Assembly: GCF_014201145.1 (NCBI RefSeq)
Contig: NZ_JACHDP010000001.1
Span: forward strand, 4,526,001 to 4,590,000
Origin: Micromonospora parathelypteridis
GTDB taxonomy: Bacteria > Actinomycetota > Actinomycetes > Mycobacteriales > Micromonosporaceae
DNA: 64,000 nt
Direction: 5' to 3'
Position 1 is the first letter of the stretch, and each line of letters starts with the position of its first letter. Made by a program: the position numbers and the translations under genes. A model generated the notes under the pieces. The model worked only from the letters and a program-made list of their open reading frames with translations. It was not told where the DNA came from and made no database searches. This document shows positions 19,557 to 31,478 of this stretch, piece after piece.

Positions 19557-21439
19557 ATGACGAGACCCACGCCCGAGACCCTCGCCCACACCGCCCGCCG
19601 GGCCCGCGCGGCCGCCGACCCGAGCGTCGACGTCGACCCGGCCGCCGCGCGAAGCGCGGCCACCCCGACCGTCCCGGCGGTACGGCCCTCCGCTCCGGCC
19701 CAGGTCTCCGGGGCCGGCTCGCTTGTGCGGTCCCTTGAGGCGCTCGGCGTCGACGTCGTCTTCGGCATCCCGGGCGGCGCGATCCTGCCGGCCTACGACC
19801 CGCTCTACGACTCCACCGTCCGGCACATCCTGGTGCGGCACGAGCAGGGCGCGGGGCACGCGGCGACCGGGTACGCGCAGGCCACCGGCAAGGTCGGTGT
19901 CTGCATGGCCACCTCCGGCCCGGGGGCGACGAACCTGGTCACCCCGATCGCCGACGCGTACATGGACTCGGTGGCGATGGTGGCGATCACCGGGCAGGTG
20001 GCTCGCCCGTCGATCGGCACCGACGCCTTCCAGGAGGCGGACATCCAGGGCATCACCCTGCCGATCACCAAGCACAACTTCCTCGTCCAGAGCGCCGAGG
20101 AGATCCCGCGGGTGTTGGCCGAGGCGTTCCACCTGGCCAGCAGTGGGCGACCCGGCCCGGTGCTGGTCGACATCCCCAAGGACGTGCTGCAGGCGCCGAC
20201 CACCTTCGCCTGGCCGCCCACCCTGGACCTGCCCGGCTACCGGCCCACCCTGCACCCGCACGGCAAGCAGATCCGGGAGGCGGCGCGGCTGATGGCCGCC
20301 GCCCGCCGGCCGGTGCTGTACGTGGGCGGCGGGGTGCTCAAGGCCGGCGCGACCGACGGGCTGCGCCGGCTGGCCGAGCTGACCGGCATCCCGGTCGTCA
20401 CCACGCTGATGGCGCTCGGCGCGTTCCCCGACTCGCATCAGCAGCACCTGGGCATGCCCGGCATGCACGGCACGGTCGCTGCGGTCTACGGCCTGCAGAA
20501 GGCCGATCTGATCGTCGCTCTGGGCGCACGGTTCGACGACCGGGTCACCGGCAAGCTGGACTCGTTCGCCCCGGACGCGACAGTGGTGCACGCGGACATC
20601 GACCCGGCGGAGATCGGCAAGAACCGGCACGTGGACGTGCCGATCGTCGGGGACGCCAAGCACGTCATCGACGAGCTGATCGCCGCGGTGACGGTCGAAC
20701 GGTCGGCGGGGCACACCACCGACCTGGGCGACTGGTGGACTCAGCTGGACGACCTGCGCAACCGCTACCCGCTGGGCTACGACGAGCCGGCCGACGGCAC
20801 GCTCTCCCCGCAGTACGTGATCAAGCGCCTGGGCGAGATCGTCGGCCCCGACGCGATCTTCGTTGCCGGGGTGGGCCAGCACCAGATGTGGGCGTCCCAG
20901 TTCATCTCCTACGAGAAGCCGTACACCTGGTTGAACTCCGGCGGCCTCGGCACGATGGGCTACGCGGTGCCGGCGGCGATGGGCGCCAAGGTCGGCAAGC
21001 CGGACACGGTGGTCTGGGCCGTGGACGGTGACGGCTGCTTCCAGATGACCAACCAGGAGCTGGCCACCTGCGCGTTGGAGGGCATCCCGGTCAAGATCGC
21101 CGTCATCAACAACGGCAATCTCGGCATGGTCCGGCAGTGGCAGACCCTGTTCTACAACGAGCGCTACTCCAACACCGAGCTCGGCACCCACAAGCACCGC
21201 ATTCCTGACTTCGTCAAGCTTGCCGAGGCGCTGGGCTGCATCGGGTTGCGCTGCGAGAACGCGGCCGACGTGGACAAGACCATCGCCGCCGCCATGGAGA
21301 TCAACGACGCCCCGGTGGTGATCGACTTCGTGGTCGGCAAGGACGCGATGGTCTGGCCGATGGTCGCTGCCGGCACCAGCAACGACGAGATCATGTTCGC
21401 CCGCGGCGTCCGCCCGGCCTTCGACGAGGATGACATCTG

Positions 21440-21440
<1 letters not shown>
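19557..21440 (+). CDS. ilvB: acetolactate synthase, catalytic subunit
   Basis: 627 aa from ATG 19557. Thiamine diphosphate enzyme that condenses pyruvate with pyruvate or 2-oxobutyrate at the branch point of Val/Leu/Ile synthesis. The active-site Glu is in [10 protein letters not shown], and the cofactor-binding region begins GDGCFQM and ends [11 protein letters not shown]. An N-terminal extension of ~55 residues rich in Ala/Pro precedes the catalytic domain. Expressed behind the leader and attenuator at 19373-19467; its stop overlaps the ilvN start. Confidence 0.95.
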
Positions 21441-23031
<1,591 letters not shown>

Positions 23032-23042
23032 CATCGCGGCGC

Positions 23043-23076
23043 GACCGCCCGGCCGTCCAGAAACGGCCGGGCGGTC
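23043..23076. terminator. ilvC terminator (convergent with TPR-like gene)
   Basis: Perfect 14-bp stem GACCGCCCGGCCGT / ACGGCCGGGCGGTC, 6-nt loop, 11 nt after the ilvC stop. Confidence 0.75.
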
Positions 23077-23087
23077 CCCGCGCCTCG

Positions 23088-24077
23088 TCAGTCGCCCTGG
23101 ACCGCCCTGGCCTCATCGGCCGTCCAGACAGCCTCCTCGTACCGGCCGGCGGTGTGGAGAACGCCGGCCAACGTGCGCAGCGCGGCGACCAACCAGTCGC
23201 GGTACCGGACGGGATCGTGCTCTGCCAGCCAACGGGCCTGCGCCACCGCCTCCTCGGCCGTCGTCACGGCCGCCTCCGGTTCGCCGAGCTCCGCGTGGCA
23301 CACGGCGATCACGAGCAGCAGTCGGCCGAGCGTCGGCCGGGCCCGTAGCGGCTCCCACCGGGCCCAGAGGGTCAGATCCTCGCGGGCGGTCGCTGCCAGA
23401 GTCAGCGCCTGCGCCCACCGTCTGTCGGCGCTGAGGGACTCGACCAGCCCGGTCACCGCGAGGAGTCGGGCGGGCATGTACCGCAACCGCGCCCAGCCGG
23501 GTAGCCGCCGGAAGATCTCCACCGCCTCCTCACGAGCGGCCAGTGCCTCGGCCGGCGCGTCCAGCTCCGCCCGGCAGTCGCCGAGCACGGTGAGCGACCG
23601 GGCCAACCCCGTACGCTCTCGGAGGCCGAACGGCGCGCAGCGCAGCCAGGTCGCCCGTGCCCGCTCAGCGAGCGGCAGCGCGTCCTGCGCGGCGGTCGGT
23701 GCGAGCAGGTTGGCCATCATCAGGTGCGCTGCGGCCAGGACGACGAGACCCTCCCGGTCGGTCGTGTCCTCGACGTACCCGACCGCCTCCCAGCCCTGTT
23801 CGAGCGCCGAGGTCATGGTGCGGTCGTCGGGGACCGAACCCTGCGCGACGAGCGCCCGCGCGAGCCCCACCTCGTGCCGGCCCGGGCGGTCCCGGACGAG
23901 CCGGCGGTAGAGCGTGGCCGCCTCGTCCGCGGCGGCGGTGCGCCGGAGCACGAAGCTGCGCCGGATTTTCACCTGGTGGGACCGGGTGATCAACGCCTCG
24001 GCCAGCATCGGACCGAACCGCGCGAGATCGACGCGGGTCAGCTGTCGAAGCAGCGTGATGCGCACGGCGAGCGGCAC
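23088..24077 (-). CDS. TPR-like helical repeat protein
   Basis: 329 aa from GTG 24077, chosen because AGGAGGAG lies 5-6 nt upstream; the frame is open earlier but without such a site. The sequence is Ala/Leu/Arg-rich with repeating A-x-x-L-x-x-A-L patterns typical of tetratricopeptide repeats, ending RYEEAVWTADEARAVQ. No enzymatic domain. Probably a protein-interaction scaffold; partner unknown. Confidence 0.6.
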   Translation of the reverse strand: MPLAVRITLLRQLTRVDLARFGPMLAEALITRSHQVKIRRSFVLRRTAAADEAATLYRRLVRDRPGRHEVGLARALVAQGSVPDDRTMTSALEQGWEAVGYVEDTTDREGLVVLAAAHLMMANLLAPTAAQDALPLAERARATWLRCAPFGLRERTGLARSLTVLGDCRAELDAPAEALAAREEAVEIFRRLPGWARLRYMPARLLAVTGLVESLSADRRWAQALTLAATAREDLTLWARWEPLRARPTLGRLLLVIAVCHAELGEPEAAVTTAEEAVAQARWLAEHDPVRYRDWLVAALRTLAGVLHTAGRYEEAVWTADEARAVQGD

Positions 24078-24340
24078 GATGGCTCCTCCTGCGGGGGCTG
24101 TGCCTCCGTTTGTAGCCGGCCAGGGCAACCATGTCGGCCCGGTGAACGGCTGATGTCCGTCGCTCGACCCGCGTGTGAGGGCCCTCACCCCGAAGACCGG
24201 AACATGCCGGGCAGCGAGGCCCCTACGATCGCGGGTAGGTGTGCAGCCGGCACCTGACGGCCACGGCACGGATCAGCGCAGGGCGCAGTGCGGCGCCCCG
24301 CCGCCCGAGCCGATCGCAAACACGACCTCTACGAGGACCG

Positions 24341-25939
24341 ATGAATCCTGTCGTACTGATCGCCGAAGAACTCGCCCCCGCCGCCATCGAGGTGCTCGCC
24401 CACGACTTCGACGTCCGTCACGTCGACGGCACCGACCGTCCGGCCCTGCTCTCGGCGCTCTCCGAGGCCGACGCAGTCATCGTGCGCAGCGCGACCCAGA
24501 TCGACGCCGAGGCCATCGCCGCCGCGCCGCGACTCAAGGTGGTCGCCCGGGCGGGCGTCGGGCTGGACAACGTCGAGGTGCCGGCCGCCACCGCCCGGGG
24601 CGTGATGGTCGTCAACGCCCCCACCTCCAACATCGTCTCCGCCGCCGAGCAGGCCGTCGCGCTGTTGCTCGCCGTCGCCCGTAACACCGCCAGCGCCAGT
24701 TCCGCGCTGAAGGCGGGGGAGTGGAAGCGGTCGAAGTACACCGGCGTAGAGGTGCAGGGCAAGACCGTCGGCGTGGTCGGGCTCGGTCGCATCGGGGTGC
24801 TCTTCGCGCAGCGCATCGCCGCGTTCGGCACCCGGCTGATCGCGTACGACCCGTACATCCAGCCGGCTCGTGCGGCGCAGCTCGGCGTACGCCTGGTGGG
24901 GCTTGAGGAGTTGCTGCGGGAGAGCGACTTCATCTCCATCCACCTGCCCAAGACGCCGGAGACGGTCGGCCTGATCGGTGAGAAGGAGCTGGCGATCGTC
25001 AAGCCTGGCGTTCGCATCGTCAACGCCGCCCGTGGTGGTCTTGTCGACGAGCAGGCGCTCGCGAACGCGATCGCCGAGGGTCGGGTCGCCGGCGCCGGTG
25101 TCGACGTGTACAGCAAGGAGCCGTGCACCTCCTCGCCGCTGTTCGCCTTCGACAACGTGGTGGCCACCCCGCACCTCGGCGCCTCCACCCACGAGGCGCA
25201 GGACAAGGCCGGTCTCGCCGTGGCCAAGAGCGTCAAGCTCGCGTTGCAGGGCGAGTTCGTTCCGGATGCGGTCAACGTGCAGGCCGGCGGCGTGGTCGCC
25301 GAGGACGTCCGGCCGCTGCTGCCCCTGGCGGAGAAGCTCGGCCGGGCATTCACCGCGGTCGCCGGTGGGATCGCCGCCAGCGTCTCGGTCGAGGTACGCG
25401 GCGAGATCGTCAGCCATGACGTGTCGGTGCTCAAGCTCGCCGCCACCAAGGGGCTGTTCAGCTCCGTGGTCGAGGAGCAGGTCACCTACGTCAACGCCCC
25501 GCACCTGGCCGCCGAGCGTGGCGTCGAGGTCACCCTGGCGTCGCTGGCCGAGACGGCCGAGCAGCCCAGCCTGGTCACGGTGCGTGGCGCGCTGCCGGAC
25601 GGCCGGACGGTCAGCGTCTCCGGCACGGTCACCCACTCCGGTGCGAAGGACGTCCTCAAGCTCACCGAGGTGGACGGCTTCGACGTGGAGATCGGCGCGG
25701 AGGGCATCCTGCTCTTCCTGCGCTACGCCGACCGGCCCGGTGTCGTCGGCACGGTCGGCACGCTGCTCGGCGAGTCGGGCATCAACATCGCCGCGATGCA
25801 GGTGGCCCGGCGTGAGGCGGGCGGCGAGACGCTGATGACGCTCACCGTCGACCAGGCGCTCGGCGCCGACCTGCTCACCTCGGCCGCCGATTCGATCGGC
25901 GCCACGGCGGCCAGCGCCGCCGACCTGCGCGACGAGTAG
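24341..25939 (+). CDS. serA: D-3-phosphoglycerate dehydrogenase
   Basis: 532 aa, the long actinobacterial form. First step of serine synthesis from 3-phosphoglycerate. The Rossmann motif GLGRIGVLF follows the substrate domain, the catalytic Arg is in NAARGGLVDE and the catalytic His in TPHLGAST. An intervening regulatory domain and a C-terminal ACT domain (VVGTVGTLLGESGINIAAMQ) bind serine. Start at ATG 24341 (MNPVVLIAEE). It stands alone between ilvC and leuB on its own transcript. Confidence 0.95.
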   Translation: MNPVVLIAEELAPAAIEVLAHDFDVRHVDGTDRPALLSALSEADAVIVRSATQIDAEAIAAAPRLKVVARAGVGLDNVEVPAATARGVMVVNAPTSNIVSAAEQAVALLLAVARNTASASSALKAGEWKRSKYTGVEVQGKTVGVVGLGRIGVLFAQRIAAFGTRLIAYDPYIQPARAAQLGVRLVGLEELLRESDFISIHLPKTPETVGLIGEKELAIVKPGVRIVNAARGGLVDEQALANAIAEGRVAGAGVDVYSKEPCTSSPLFAFDNVVATPHLGASTHEAQDKAGLAVAKSVKLALQGEFVPDAVNVQAGGVVAEDVRPLLPLAEKLGRAFTAVAGGIAASVSVEVRGEIVSHDVSVLKLAATKGLFSSVVEEQVTYVNAPHLAAERGVEVTLASLAETAEQPSLVTVRGALPDGRTVSVSGTVTHSGAKDVLKLTEVDGFDVEIGAEGILLFLRYADRPGVVGTVGTLLGESGINIAAMQVARREAGGETLMTLTVDQALGADLLTSAADSIGATAASAADLRDE

Positions 25940-25957
25940 TCAACGGCAAGCATCATG

Positions 25958-25982
25958 GGGGCCCGGCGATCCGCTGGGCCCC
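25958..25982. terminator. serA terminator
   Basis: Stem GGGGCCC/GGGCCCC followed by TTGT, 18 nt after the serA stop. Confidence 0.65.
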
Positions 25983-26054
25983 TTGTCGTACCCCCGGGGG
26001 TGGGGTCGAACCCGCGCCGGGCCGGGTCAGCCGGGCCGGGGCCGCTGGGCTGGG

Positions 26055-26411
26055 TCAGCCGGGCAGTCGAGCTGGGGGCGGGTAGACCGAGCCGTCCTGG
26101 GGGTCGAACAGCATCAGCCCGTGCTCGCCGGCCAGCCGCTCGATGTCGAGTAGCACCTGGTCCGCGCAGGTCGGGTGCAGGTTCAGCTCGACATGGTCGT
26201 GGGCGGCGTGCAGTGGTGCCACCGCCCACGGGCTGTCCGGCCCGGGGTGACGGTCCGGATAGGAGGCGGTGATCGCCCGGTAGAAGCTGACCACCCGCGG
26301 GTCCGGGTAACGGTCCACGTGTCGCCCCTGCCGGCAACCGTCGACCGCTGTCCGTACGTCCTCGGGCGTCGCCCCGTCCTCCAGGGCCCACACGCTCAGA
26401 TCGAAACTCAC
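26055..26411 (-). CDS. conserved hypothetical protein
   Basis: 118 aa from GTG 26411 (MSFDLSVWALEDGATPEDV). Acidic, soluble, no known motif; similar short proteins with this opening are common in actinomycetes. Convergent with serA. Function unknown. Confidence 0.6.
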   Translation of the reverse strand: MSFDLSVWALEDGATPEDVRTAVDGCRQGRHVDRYPDPRVVSFYRAITASYPDRHPGPDSPWAVAPLHAAHDHVELNLHPTCADQVLLDIERLAGEHGLMLFDPQDGSVYPPPARLPG

Positions 26412-26793
26412 GGCGGATAGCGTGCCATCCGCCGTTCACCATGTCGAAACTGCCTCGCCGCCGGTCAACCGTCGATTTCCGCGGCCTCCGCTCGCGACGG
26501 TCCGCTGTAGAGACTCTTGCGTAGAGTTGCGTCGATTCGCTAGCGTACGCACTGCGGTCACTGGCCGAGTTCGAGGCGCCGGCCCGTCTTCGGGTGGCGC
26601 GGTCGACGTCCGGCCCGACCGGTCCGCACCCCTCGATTGTGCGAGCCACGCGCACTCGTCGCTGACCGGCCCCCACGGTCGTTGCCGAGAGCGTGGGGGC
26701 CGATCGCATGCCGATCAGCTGACCGAGGGGCTGCCGAGGGCGAAGCCGTCCGGAACACAGCGGTGCGGCGGCCTCGAAGCGGCGACGTCCCGC
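26412..26793. other. 382-nt intergenic region with one strong hairpin
   Basis: No credible ORF. GGCCCCCACG/CGTGGGGGCC forms a 10-bp stem at 26668-26701. On the plus strand TTGCGT (26517-26522) and TAGCGT (26541-26546), 18 nt apart, look promoter-like, so a short untranslated RNA of ~150 nt is possible but unproven. Confidence 0.35.
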
Positions 26794-27636
26794 TCAGCGC
26801 CGGTGTGCGAAGAGCGCGCGATAGTCCGAGTTTCCCTTGAACCACGCCAGGCCGGTGGGGCCGGCGGCGTAGAGCGCGGTGGCGTAGGCGTCGGCGATCG
26901 CCAGGTCGGGGCCCACGACGGTCGCGGCGACGAGTTGGTCGGCCGGCTCGCCGGTGTGCGGGTCCACCACGTGCCCCTGCCGCCCGCTCACCCCGGAGGT
27001 GCCGACCGCGCCAGCGGTCATCTCCAGCACCAGCGGCGCGCGCTCGGGCGCGGTCGGGTGGTGCACCGCGACCCGCCAGGGGCCACCGTGCGGCGCGCGG
27101 CCGCGGACAACGAGGTCAGCGCCGGTGAGTACGGCGTAGTCGTGGATGCCGGCGGCACGAAGCCTCTCGGCGACGCGTTCCACCGCCCAGCCGCCGAGCA
27201 GGCCGCCCGGGTCGAAACCGCCGGGTACCGCCCAGGCGTCGAACCACCCGTCGGTGGCCGCGCGCATCGCCGTGCAGCGGTCCACCAGGTCGGCGAGCGG
27301 AGGGTACGAGTCAGGGCCGATCTCGCCTCGACGCAGCCGGGAGACCAGGCTCTCCGGCCGATTGGGGCCGTAGGTGAGGTCGATGGCGCGCAGTTCCGCG
27401 ACGCTGTCCCGCAGAGCCTCGCCCACGCCCCGGCGGCCGAGCCACTCGGGGGCGTTGAGGAGAAGTGTGTACTCGGCGGTCGCGGTGCGTACGGTGTGCT
27501 GCACCGCGATCCGGCCTTCGGTGGCGCCGGTCGGGTCGATGCGGTTCCGGCGGCTGCCGAGTCGAAGGTCCGGCCGGCGGTTGCGGAACGCCGACGGGTC
27601 CGGCCAGCGGGTCCGCGGCTGCTCGTCGATGCGCAT
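26794..27636 (-). CDS. ApbE-family FAD:protein FMN transferase-like protein
   Basis: 280 aa from ATG 27636 with GAGGGGG upstream. The pattern DLTYGPNRPESLVSRLRRGE, the DGWFDAWAVPGGFDPGGL segment and the C-terminal GTSGVSGRQGHVVDPHTGEP with AIADAYATAL match the ApbE fold, whose members attach FMN to target flavoproteins using FAD and Mg. The substitutions FDAWA for FDPT-like sequence and VSGR for SGDY suggest a divergent member. No signal peptide is evident. No obvious partner flavoprotein is adjacent. Confidence 0.78.
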   Translation of the reverse strand: MRIDEQPRTRWPDPSAFRNRRPDLRLGSRRNRIDPTGATEGRIAVQHTVRTATAEYTLLLNAPEWLGRRGVGEALRDSVAELRAIDLTYGPNRPESLVSRLRRGEIGPDSYPPLADLVDRCTAMRAATDGWFDAWAVPGGFDPGGLLGGWAVERVAERLRAAGIHDYAVLTGADLVVRGRAPHGGPWRVAVHHPTAPERAPLVLEMTAGAVGTSGVSGRQGHVVDPHTGEPADQLVAATVVGPDLAIADAYATALYAAGPTGLAWFKGNSDYRALFAHRR

Positions 27637-27863
27637 GGCATCTGCCCCCTCGCACTTGGCGCCGCGTCGTCGCGACCGGTCGTCAGCAGGCCGCCGTGAC
27701 CCGCCGACTACCACGGTAGGCAGCGGAGATGACCGCCTCATGAGTCTCAGCTGAGAGGGTGCTGTGCATCCGGGCGTCCCAAATCGTGGACGCCACGTAC
27801 CGGGAGGCGGGACGGCGACGTACCGTTGCCCGGACCGAAAACGTTGAGCAGAGGAGTGCGGTC

Positions 27864-28895
27864 GTGGCGCGGATCGCGGTGTTGGCCGGGGACGGCATCG
27901 GGCCCGAGGTGGTCGCGCAGGCCCGCAAGGTCCTCGACGCGGTGCTACCCGACGTGCAGGCCACCGAGTATGACCTCGGTGCGGCCCGCTGGCACCGTAC
28001 CGGAGAGGTTCTGCCCGACTCGGTGCTGGCCGAGCTGGCCGGGCACGACGCGATCCTGCTCGGCGCGGTCGGTGACCCCACGGTTCCGCCGGGTGTGCTC
28101 GAGCGGGGGTTGCTGCTCAAGCTCCGGTTCGCCTTCGACCAGTACGTCAACCTGCGCCCGTCCCGGCTCTGGCCCGGGGTCGTCGGCCCGTTGGGCAACG
28201 TGAAGCCCGGGGAGGTCGACCTCGTGGTGGTCCGCGAGGGCACCGAGGGCCTCTACGCCGGGGCCGGTGGTTCGCTGCACCGGGACACTCCCGCCGAGGT
28301 CGCCACGGAGGAGAGCCTGAACACCCGGCACGGCGTGGAACGCGTGATCCGCGACGCGTTCGCCCGCGCCGACCGCCGGGAACGGCGCAAGGTCACCCTG
28401 GTGCACAAGACCAACGTGCTCACCCACGCCGGGTCGCTCTGGGCGCGCACCTTCGACGCGGTCGCCGCCGAGCATCCGGACATCGCCACGGAATACCAGC
28501 ACGTCGACGCGGCCGCCATGTTCCTGGTCACCCAGCCGCAGCGCTACGACGTGGTGGTCACCGACAACCTCTTCGGCGACATCCTTACCGACATCGCCGC
28601 CGCCGTCACCGGTGGGATCGGGCTGGCCGCCAGTGGCTGCATCAACCCCGAGGGGGCGTACCCCTCGATGTTCGAGCCGGTGCACGGCTCGGCGCCCGAC
28701 ATCGCCGGGCAGGGCATCGCCGACCCGGTCGCCGCGGTGCTCTCCGCCGCTCTGCTGCTGGAGCAGCTCGGGCACCCGGAGGCCGCGGCCCGGGTCAACG
28801 CGGCGGTCGCCGCCGAGCTGGCCAGCCGGGTTCCGGGCGTGACGCTGCGTACCGAAGAGGTCGGGGACCGGCTCGCTGCCCACGCCGTAGCGTGA
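27864..28895 (+). CDS. leuB: 3-isopropylmalate dehydrogenase
   Basis: 343 aa from GTG 27864 with GAGGAG 7 nt upstream. Oxidises 3-isopropylmalate, and 3-methylmalate in the citramalate route. GDGIGPEVV opens the protein; the Mg/substrate signature is [20 protein letters not shown] and is followed by [13 protein letters not shown]. It is placed 140 nt before ilvE in the same direction and works with LeuC and LeuD encoded 18 kb away in this window. Confidence 0.95.
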   Translation: MARIAVLAGDGIGPEVVAQARKVLDAVLPDVQATEYDLGAARWHRTGEVLPDSVLAELAGHDAILLGAVGDPTVPPGVLERGLLLKLRFAFDQYVNLRPSRLWPGVVGPLGNVKPGEVDLVVVREGTEGLYAGAGGSLHRDTPAEVATEESLNTRHGVERVIRDAFARADRRERRKVTLVHKTNVLTHAGSLWARTFDAVAAEHPDIATEYQHVDAAAMFLVTQPQRYDVVVTDNLFGDILTDIAAAVTGGIGLAASGCINPEGAYPSMFEPVHGSAPDIAGQGIADPVAAVLSAALLLEQLGHPEAAARVNAAVAAELASRVPGVTLRTEEVGDRLAAHAVA

Positions 28896-28952
28896 TCGCC
28901 CCGGCGTAGACCTGGCCGGGCGAACCGTCTCGCCCGACCGGCGCTACCCGCT

Positions 28953-28974
28953 GAACGACCGTTCGGGGTAAGTT
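28953..28974 (+). promoter_or_regulatory. ilvE upstream region: palindrome and -10 like box
   Basis: GAACGACCGTTC (28953-28964) is a perfect palindrome in its outer five bases per side and fits the GAAC-N4-GTTC core of actinobacterial LexA boxes. TAAGTT (28969-28974) is a TANNNT -10 candidate. The same GGTAAGTTTC decamer occurs in the ndgR promoter. Confidence 0.3.
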
Positions 28975-29036
28975 TCTGGCACAGCCAAATCGGTGTGCGG
29001 TCCCGCATGCCGTTGTCCCGCAGGGAGGTCAGCGCG

Positions 29037-30134
29037 ATGAGCGGTGGTGACAAGCTCGACTTCGAGATCCGTCCGAATTCCGCGCCGGTATCCGCCGCCG
29101 ATCGGGCCGCCCTGCTGGCCAACCCCGGATTCGGCCGAGTCTTCACCGACCACATGGTCACGGTCCGCTACGCCGAGGGCAAGGGTTGGTACGACGCCCG
29201 GGTGGAGGCACGCGGGCCGATCCCGATGGACCCGGCCAGCGCGGTGCTGCACTACGCGCAGGAGATCTTCGAGGGCCTGAAGGCGTACCGCACGGCCGAC
29301 GGCGGCGTGACGATGTTCCGGCCGGACGCCAACGCCGCCCGCTTCGTCACCTCGGCGCAGCGGATGGCGATGCCGGTGCTGCCGCCCGAGGTGTTCGTCG
29401 ACTCACTGCACAAGCTCATCGAGATCGACCAGGAGTGGATCCCCACCGGAGCGGACGGCAGCCTCTACCTGCGGCCGTTCATGTTCGCCAGTGAGGTCTT
29501 CCTCGGCGTCCGCCCGGCCAACGAATACCTCTACATGGTGATCGCCTCGCCCGTCGGGGCGTACTTCACCGGTGGGGTCAAGCCGGTCACCGTCTGGGTC
29601 TCTCCGGACTACACCCGTGCCGCACCCGGCGGCACCGGCGCGGCCAAGTGCGGCGGTAACTACGCCGCGTCGCTGGCGGCCCAGGCGGAGGCCATCGAGG
29701 CCGGCTGCGACCAGGTCGTCTTCCTGGACGCGGTGGAGCGCCGGTTCGTCGACGAGTTGGGCGGCATGAACGTCTTCTTCGTCTACGACGACGACACGGT
29801 GGTCACCCCGCCGCTGACCGGCACGATCCTGCCGGGCATCACCCGCGACGCCGTCCTCACGCTGGCCGAGTCGGCCGGGCATCAGGTCGAGGAACGGCCG
29901 GTCAGCTTCGCCGACTGGCAGGCCGACGCTGCCAGCGGTCGCCTCCGGGAGGTGTTCGCGTGCGGCACCGCCGCGGTGGTCACCCCGATCGGTGGCGTCC
30001 GCTTCCCGGACGGCGAGTTCCTGATCGGCGGCGGTGAGCCCGGCCGGGTCACCATGGCACTGCGTCAGCAGTTGGTGGACATCCAGCGCGGCCAGGCGGC
30101 CGACCCGCACGGCTGGGTGCAGCGGGTCCTCTGA
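29037..30134 (+). CDS. ilvE: branched-chain amino acid aminotransferase
   Basis: 365 aa from ATG 29037 with GGGAGGT 7 nt upstream. PLP enzyme that makes Leu, Ile and Val from their 2-oxo acids. The PLP lysine is in [15 protein letters not shown] and the conserved FEGLKAY segment lies near residue 80, as in class IV (fold type IV) aminotransferases of the long BCAT type. Last step of the pathway encoded by this cluster. Confidence 0.95.
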   Translation: MSGGDKLDFEIRPNSAPVSAADRAALLANPGFGRVFTDHMVTVRYAEGKGWYDARVEARGPIPMDPASAVLHYAQEIFEGLKAYRTADGGVTMFRPDANAARFVTSAQRMAMPVLPPEVFVDSLHKLIEIDQEWIPTGADGSLYLRPFMFASEVFLGVRPANEYLYMVIASPVGAYFTGGVKPVTVWVSPDYTRAAPGGTGAAKCGGNYAASLAAQAEAIEAGCDQVVFLDAVERRFVDELGGMNVFFVYDDDTVVTPPLTGTILPGITRDAVLTLAESAGHQVEERPVSFADWQADAASGRLREVFACGTAAVVTPIGGVRFPDGEFLIGGGEPGRVTMALRQQLVDIQRGQAADPHGWVQRVL

Positions 30135-30142
30135 CCTCCACC

Positions 30143-30180
30143 ACTGCGCCGGCCCGTCCAGACGGACGAGCCGGCGCAGT
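30143..30180. terminator. ilvE terminator, convergent with phosphatase gene
   Basis: Perfect 11-bp stem ACTGCGCCGGC/GCCGGCGCAGT, extended inside by a GTCC/GGAC pairing, between convergent genes. Confidence 0.7.
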
Positions 30181-30199
30181 CGGCCCGGACCTCGACGGT

Positions 30200-30961
30200 C
30201 TACGCCTCGGCGGGCTCGTCGAGTAGGTGGTCGCGGAGGGCGGCGAGCTGCTCGTCGGTCACCCCGGCGTGCCGCAGGTACGCCTCGACGGACCCGTACC
30301 CCTCGCGCAGCTCGTCGAGGAAGATCTGCATCGCCTCGGCGGGTGAGGCCAGGAACGGCGCCGGCACGTCCACGCCGTTCGGGGTGGTGGCGGCCAGCCA
30401 GGCACTGTACCGAGCCGACGCCTCGGTGGTGAGCGCGTAGTCCGCGGCCACGTCCGCGTCGTCGACGCCGAGCACGGCGAGGGTCAGCGCGCAGACGATG
30501 CCGGTGCGGTCCTTCCCGGCGACGCAGTGCACCACCACCGGGGCGTTGGCGGAGTCGGCGATCAGCCCGACCGCCTCGGCCAGCCCGGCGGTGCCGGTCT
30601 GTGCCAGGTCGGCGTAACGGTCCGCGAGGTAGCGGGCCAGGCTGGCGCCCTCCTCGTGCGGCGTACCCATCCAGTCGGCGTGCTCCGGGTGGATGTGCCG
30701 GTAGGTCAGCCCCTGGTACGCCGGCACCCGGCCGTCCCGCTCCACCTCGCTGGGGCGACGCAGGTCGATGACGGTGCGGATCCCGATCGCGGCGAACGCG
30801 TCCCCGTCCTGTTCGGTGAGGCGGTGCAGCGAGTCGGAACGGTAGAGCCGGCCCCGGCGTACGGGTCGGTCGTCGTGGCCGAGGTAGCCACCGACGTCGC
30901 GGAAGTTGAAGGTGGCGGGTAGCGAGATCTGGCGGTTGTCGTCGATGGCGTCCACGCTCAC
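30200..30961 (-). CDS. tyrosine phosphatase-family protein
   Basis: 253 aa from GTG 30961 (GTG 30955 also possible; no clear ribosome binding site, so it may be leaderless). Signature HCVAGKDRTG with catalytic Cys146 and Arg152, and the upstream FNFRDVGGY and LYRSDSLHRL blocks, place it in the bacterial tyrosine/serine phosphatase family related to MptpB (CX5R with an added Lys-Asp). Such enzymes may dephosphorylate proteins or phosphoinositides. Cytoplasmic, no signal peptide. Confidence 0.85.
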   Translation of the reverse strand: MSVDAIDDNRQISLPATFNFRDVGGYLGHDDRPVRRGRLYRSDSLHRLTEQDGDAFAAIGIRTVIDLRRPSEVERDGRVPAYQGLTYRHIHPEHADWMGTPHEEGASLARYLADRYADLAQTGTAGLAEAVGLIADSANAPVVVHCVAGKDRTGIVCALTLAVLGVDDADVAADYALTTEASARYSAWLAATTPNGVDVPAPFLASPAEAMQIFLDELREGYGSVEAYLRHAGVTDEQLAALRDHLLDEPAEA

Positions 30962-31010
30962 ACCGTAACGGCCGGTGGGGCCGCACCCCACCGGCCGTCG
31001 GGTCGAACAG

Positions 31011-31478
31011 CTACCGTGCCGTCCCCGGCGGGAGCGCGCCGTACGTCTCGTCGTAGTAGCCGCCCAACTGATCCCGGTAGCTCGGATCGCTGTGGCTGCT
31101 CTCGTCGTACTCCGGGGCGGCCTTGATCTGGTCCCGGGTGCGGTCGATGGAGACAACGCGTTGGTCGTGGTCGACCTGGTTGACGGTGCCGGCCGGCAGC
31201 AGCACCTTCTTGCCGAAGATCCAGGTGCCGGTGTCCACCACCAGGTAGCTCCCGTCCACCTCGTGGCTGGCGCTGTCGATCTTGCCAATTCCACCGTCGG
31301 TCGCCTCGACCTTGTAGCCGACCAGGTCAGCATCGGCGACCCCAGCCTGGTCCCGGTAGCGCCAGGGGTCGAACGTGCCGGCCGGCGCGCCGCCGGGCAC
31401 GGCGCCCTGGTCACCGCCACGCAGCGGGTCCGGCCCGGCGTGGGTGGCGTGCGGATCGATCCTGTCCATGCCGTTCAC
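31011..31478 (-). CDS. PRC-barrel domain protein
   Basis: 155 aa from ATG 31478 (MNGMDRIDPHA; a second ATG three codons on). Residues ~45-115 form a PRC-barrel (DADLVGYKVEATDGGIGKIDS ending in VVSIDRTRDQIKAAPEY), a small beta-barrel used in RNA processing and photosynthetic reaction centres and common in actinomycete stress proteins. C-terminal tail rich in Tyr/Asp/Ser. Same direction as the phosphatase gene, 49 nt upstream of it. Confidence 0.75.
   Translation of the reverse strand: MNGMDRIDPHATHAGPDPLRGGDQGAVPGGAPAGTFDPWRYRDQAGVADADLVGYKVEATDGGIGKIDSASHEVDGSYLVVDTGTWIFGKKVLLPAGTVNQVDHDQRVVSIDRTRDQIKAAPEYDESSHSDPSYRDQLGGYYDETYGALPPGTAR

Noticed and set aside
29403..30986. 527-codon minus-strand ORF over ilvE and the phosphatase gene
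   Set aside because: Antisense shadow; crosses a strong terminator and encodes low-complexity Arg/Pro/Gly sequence.
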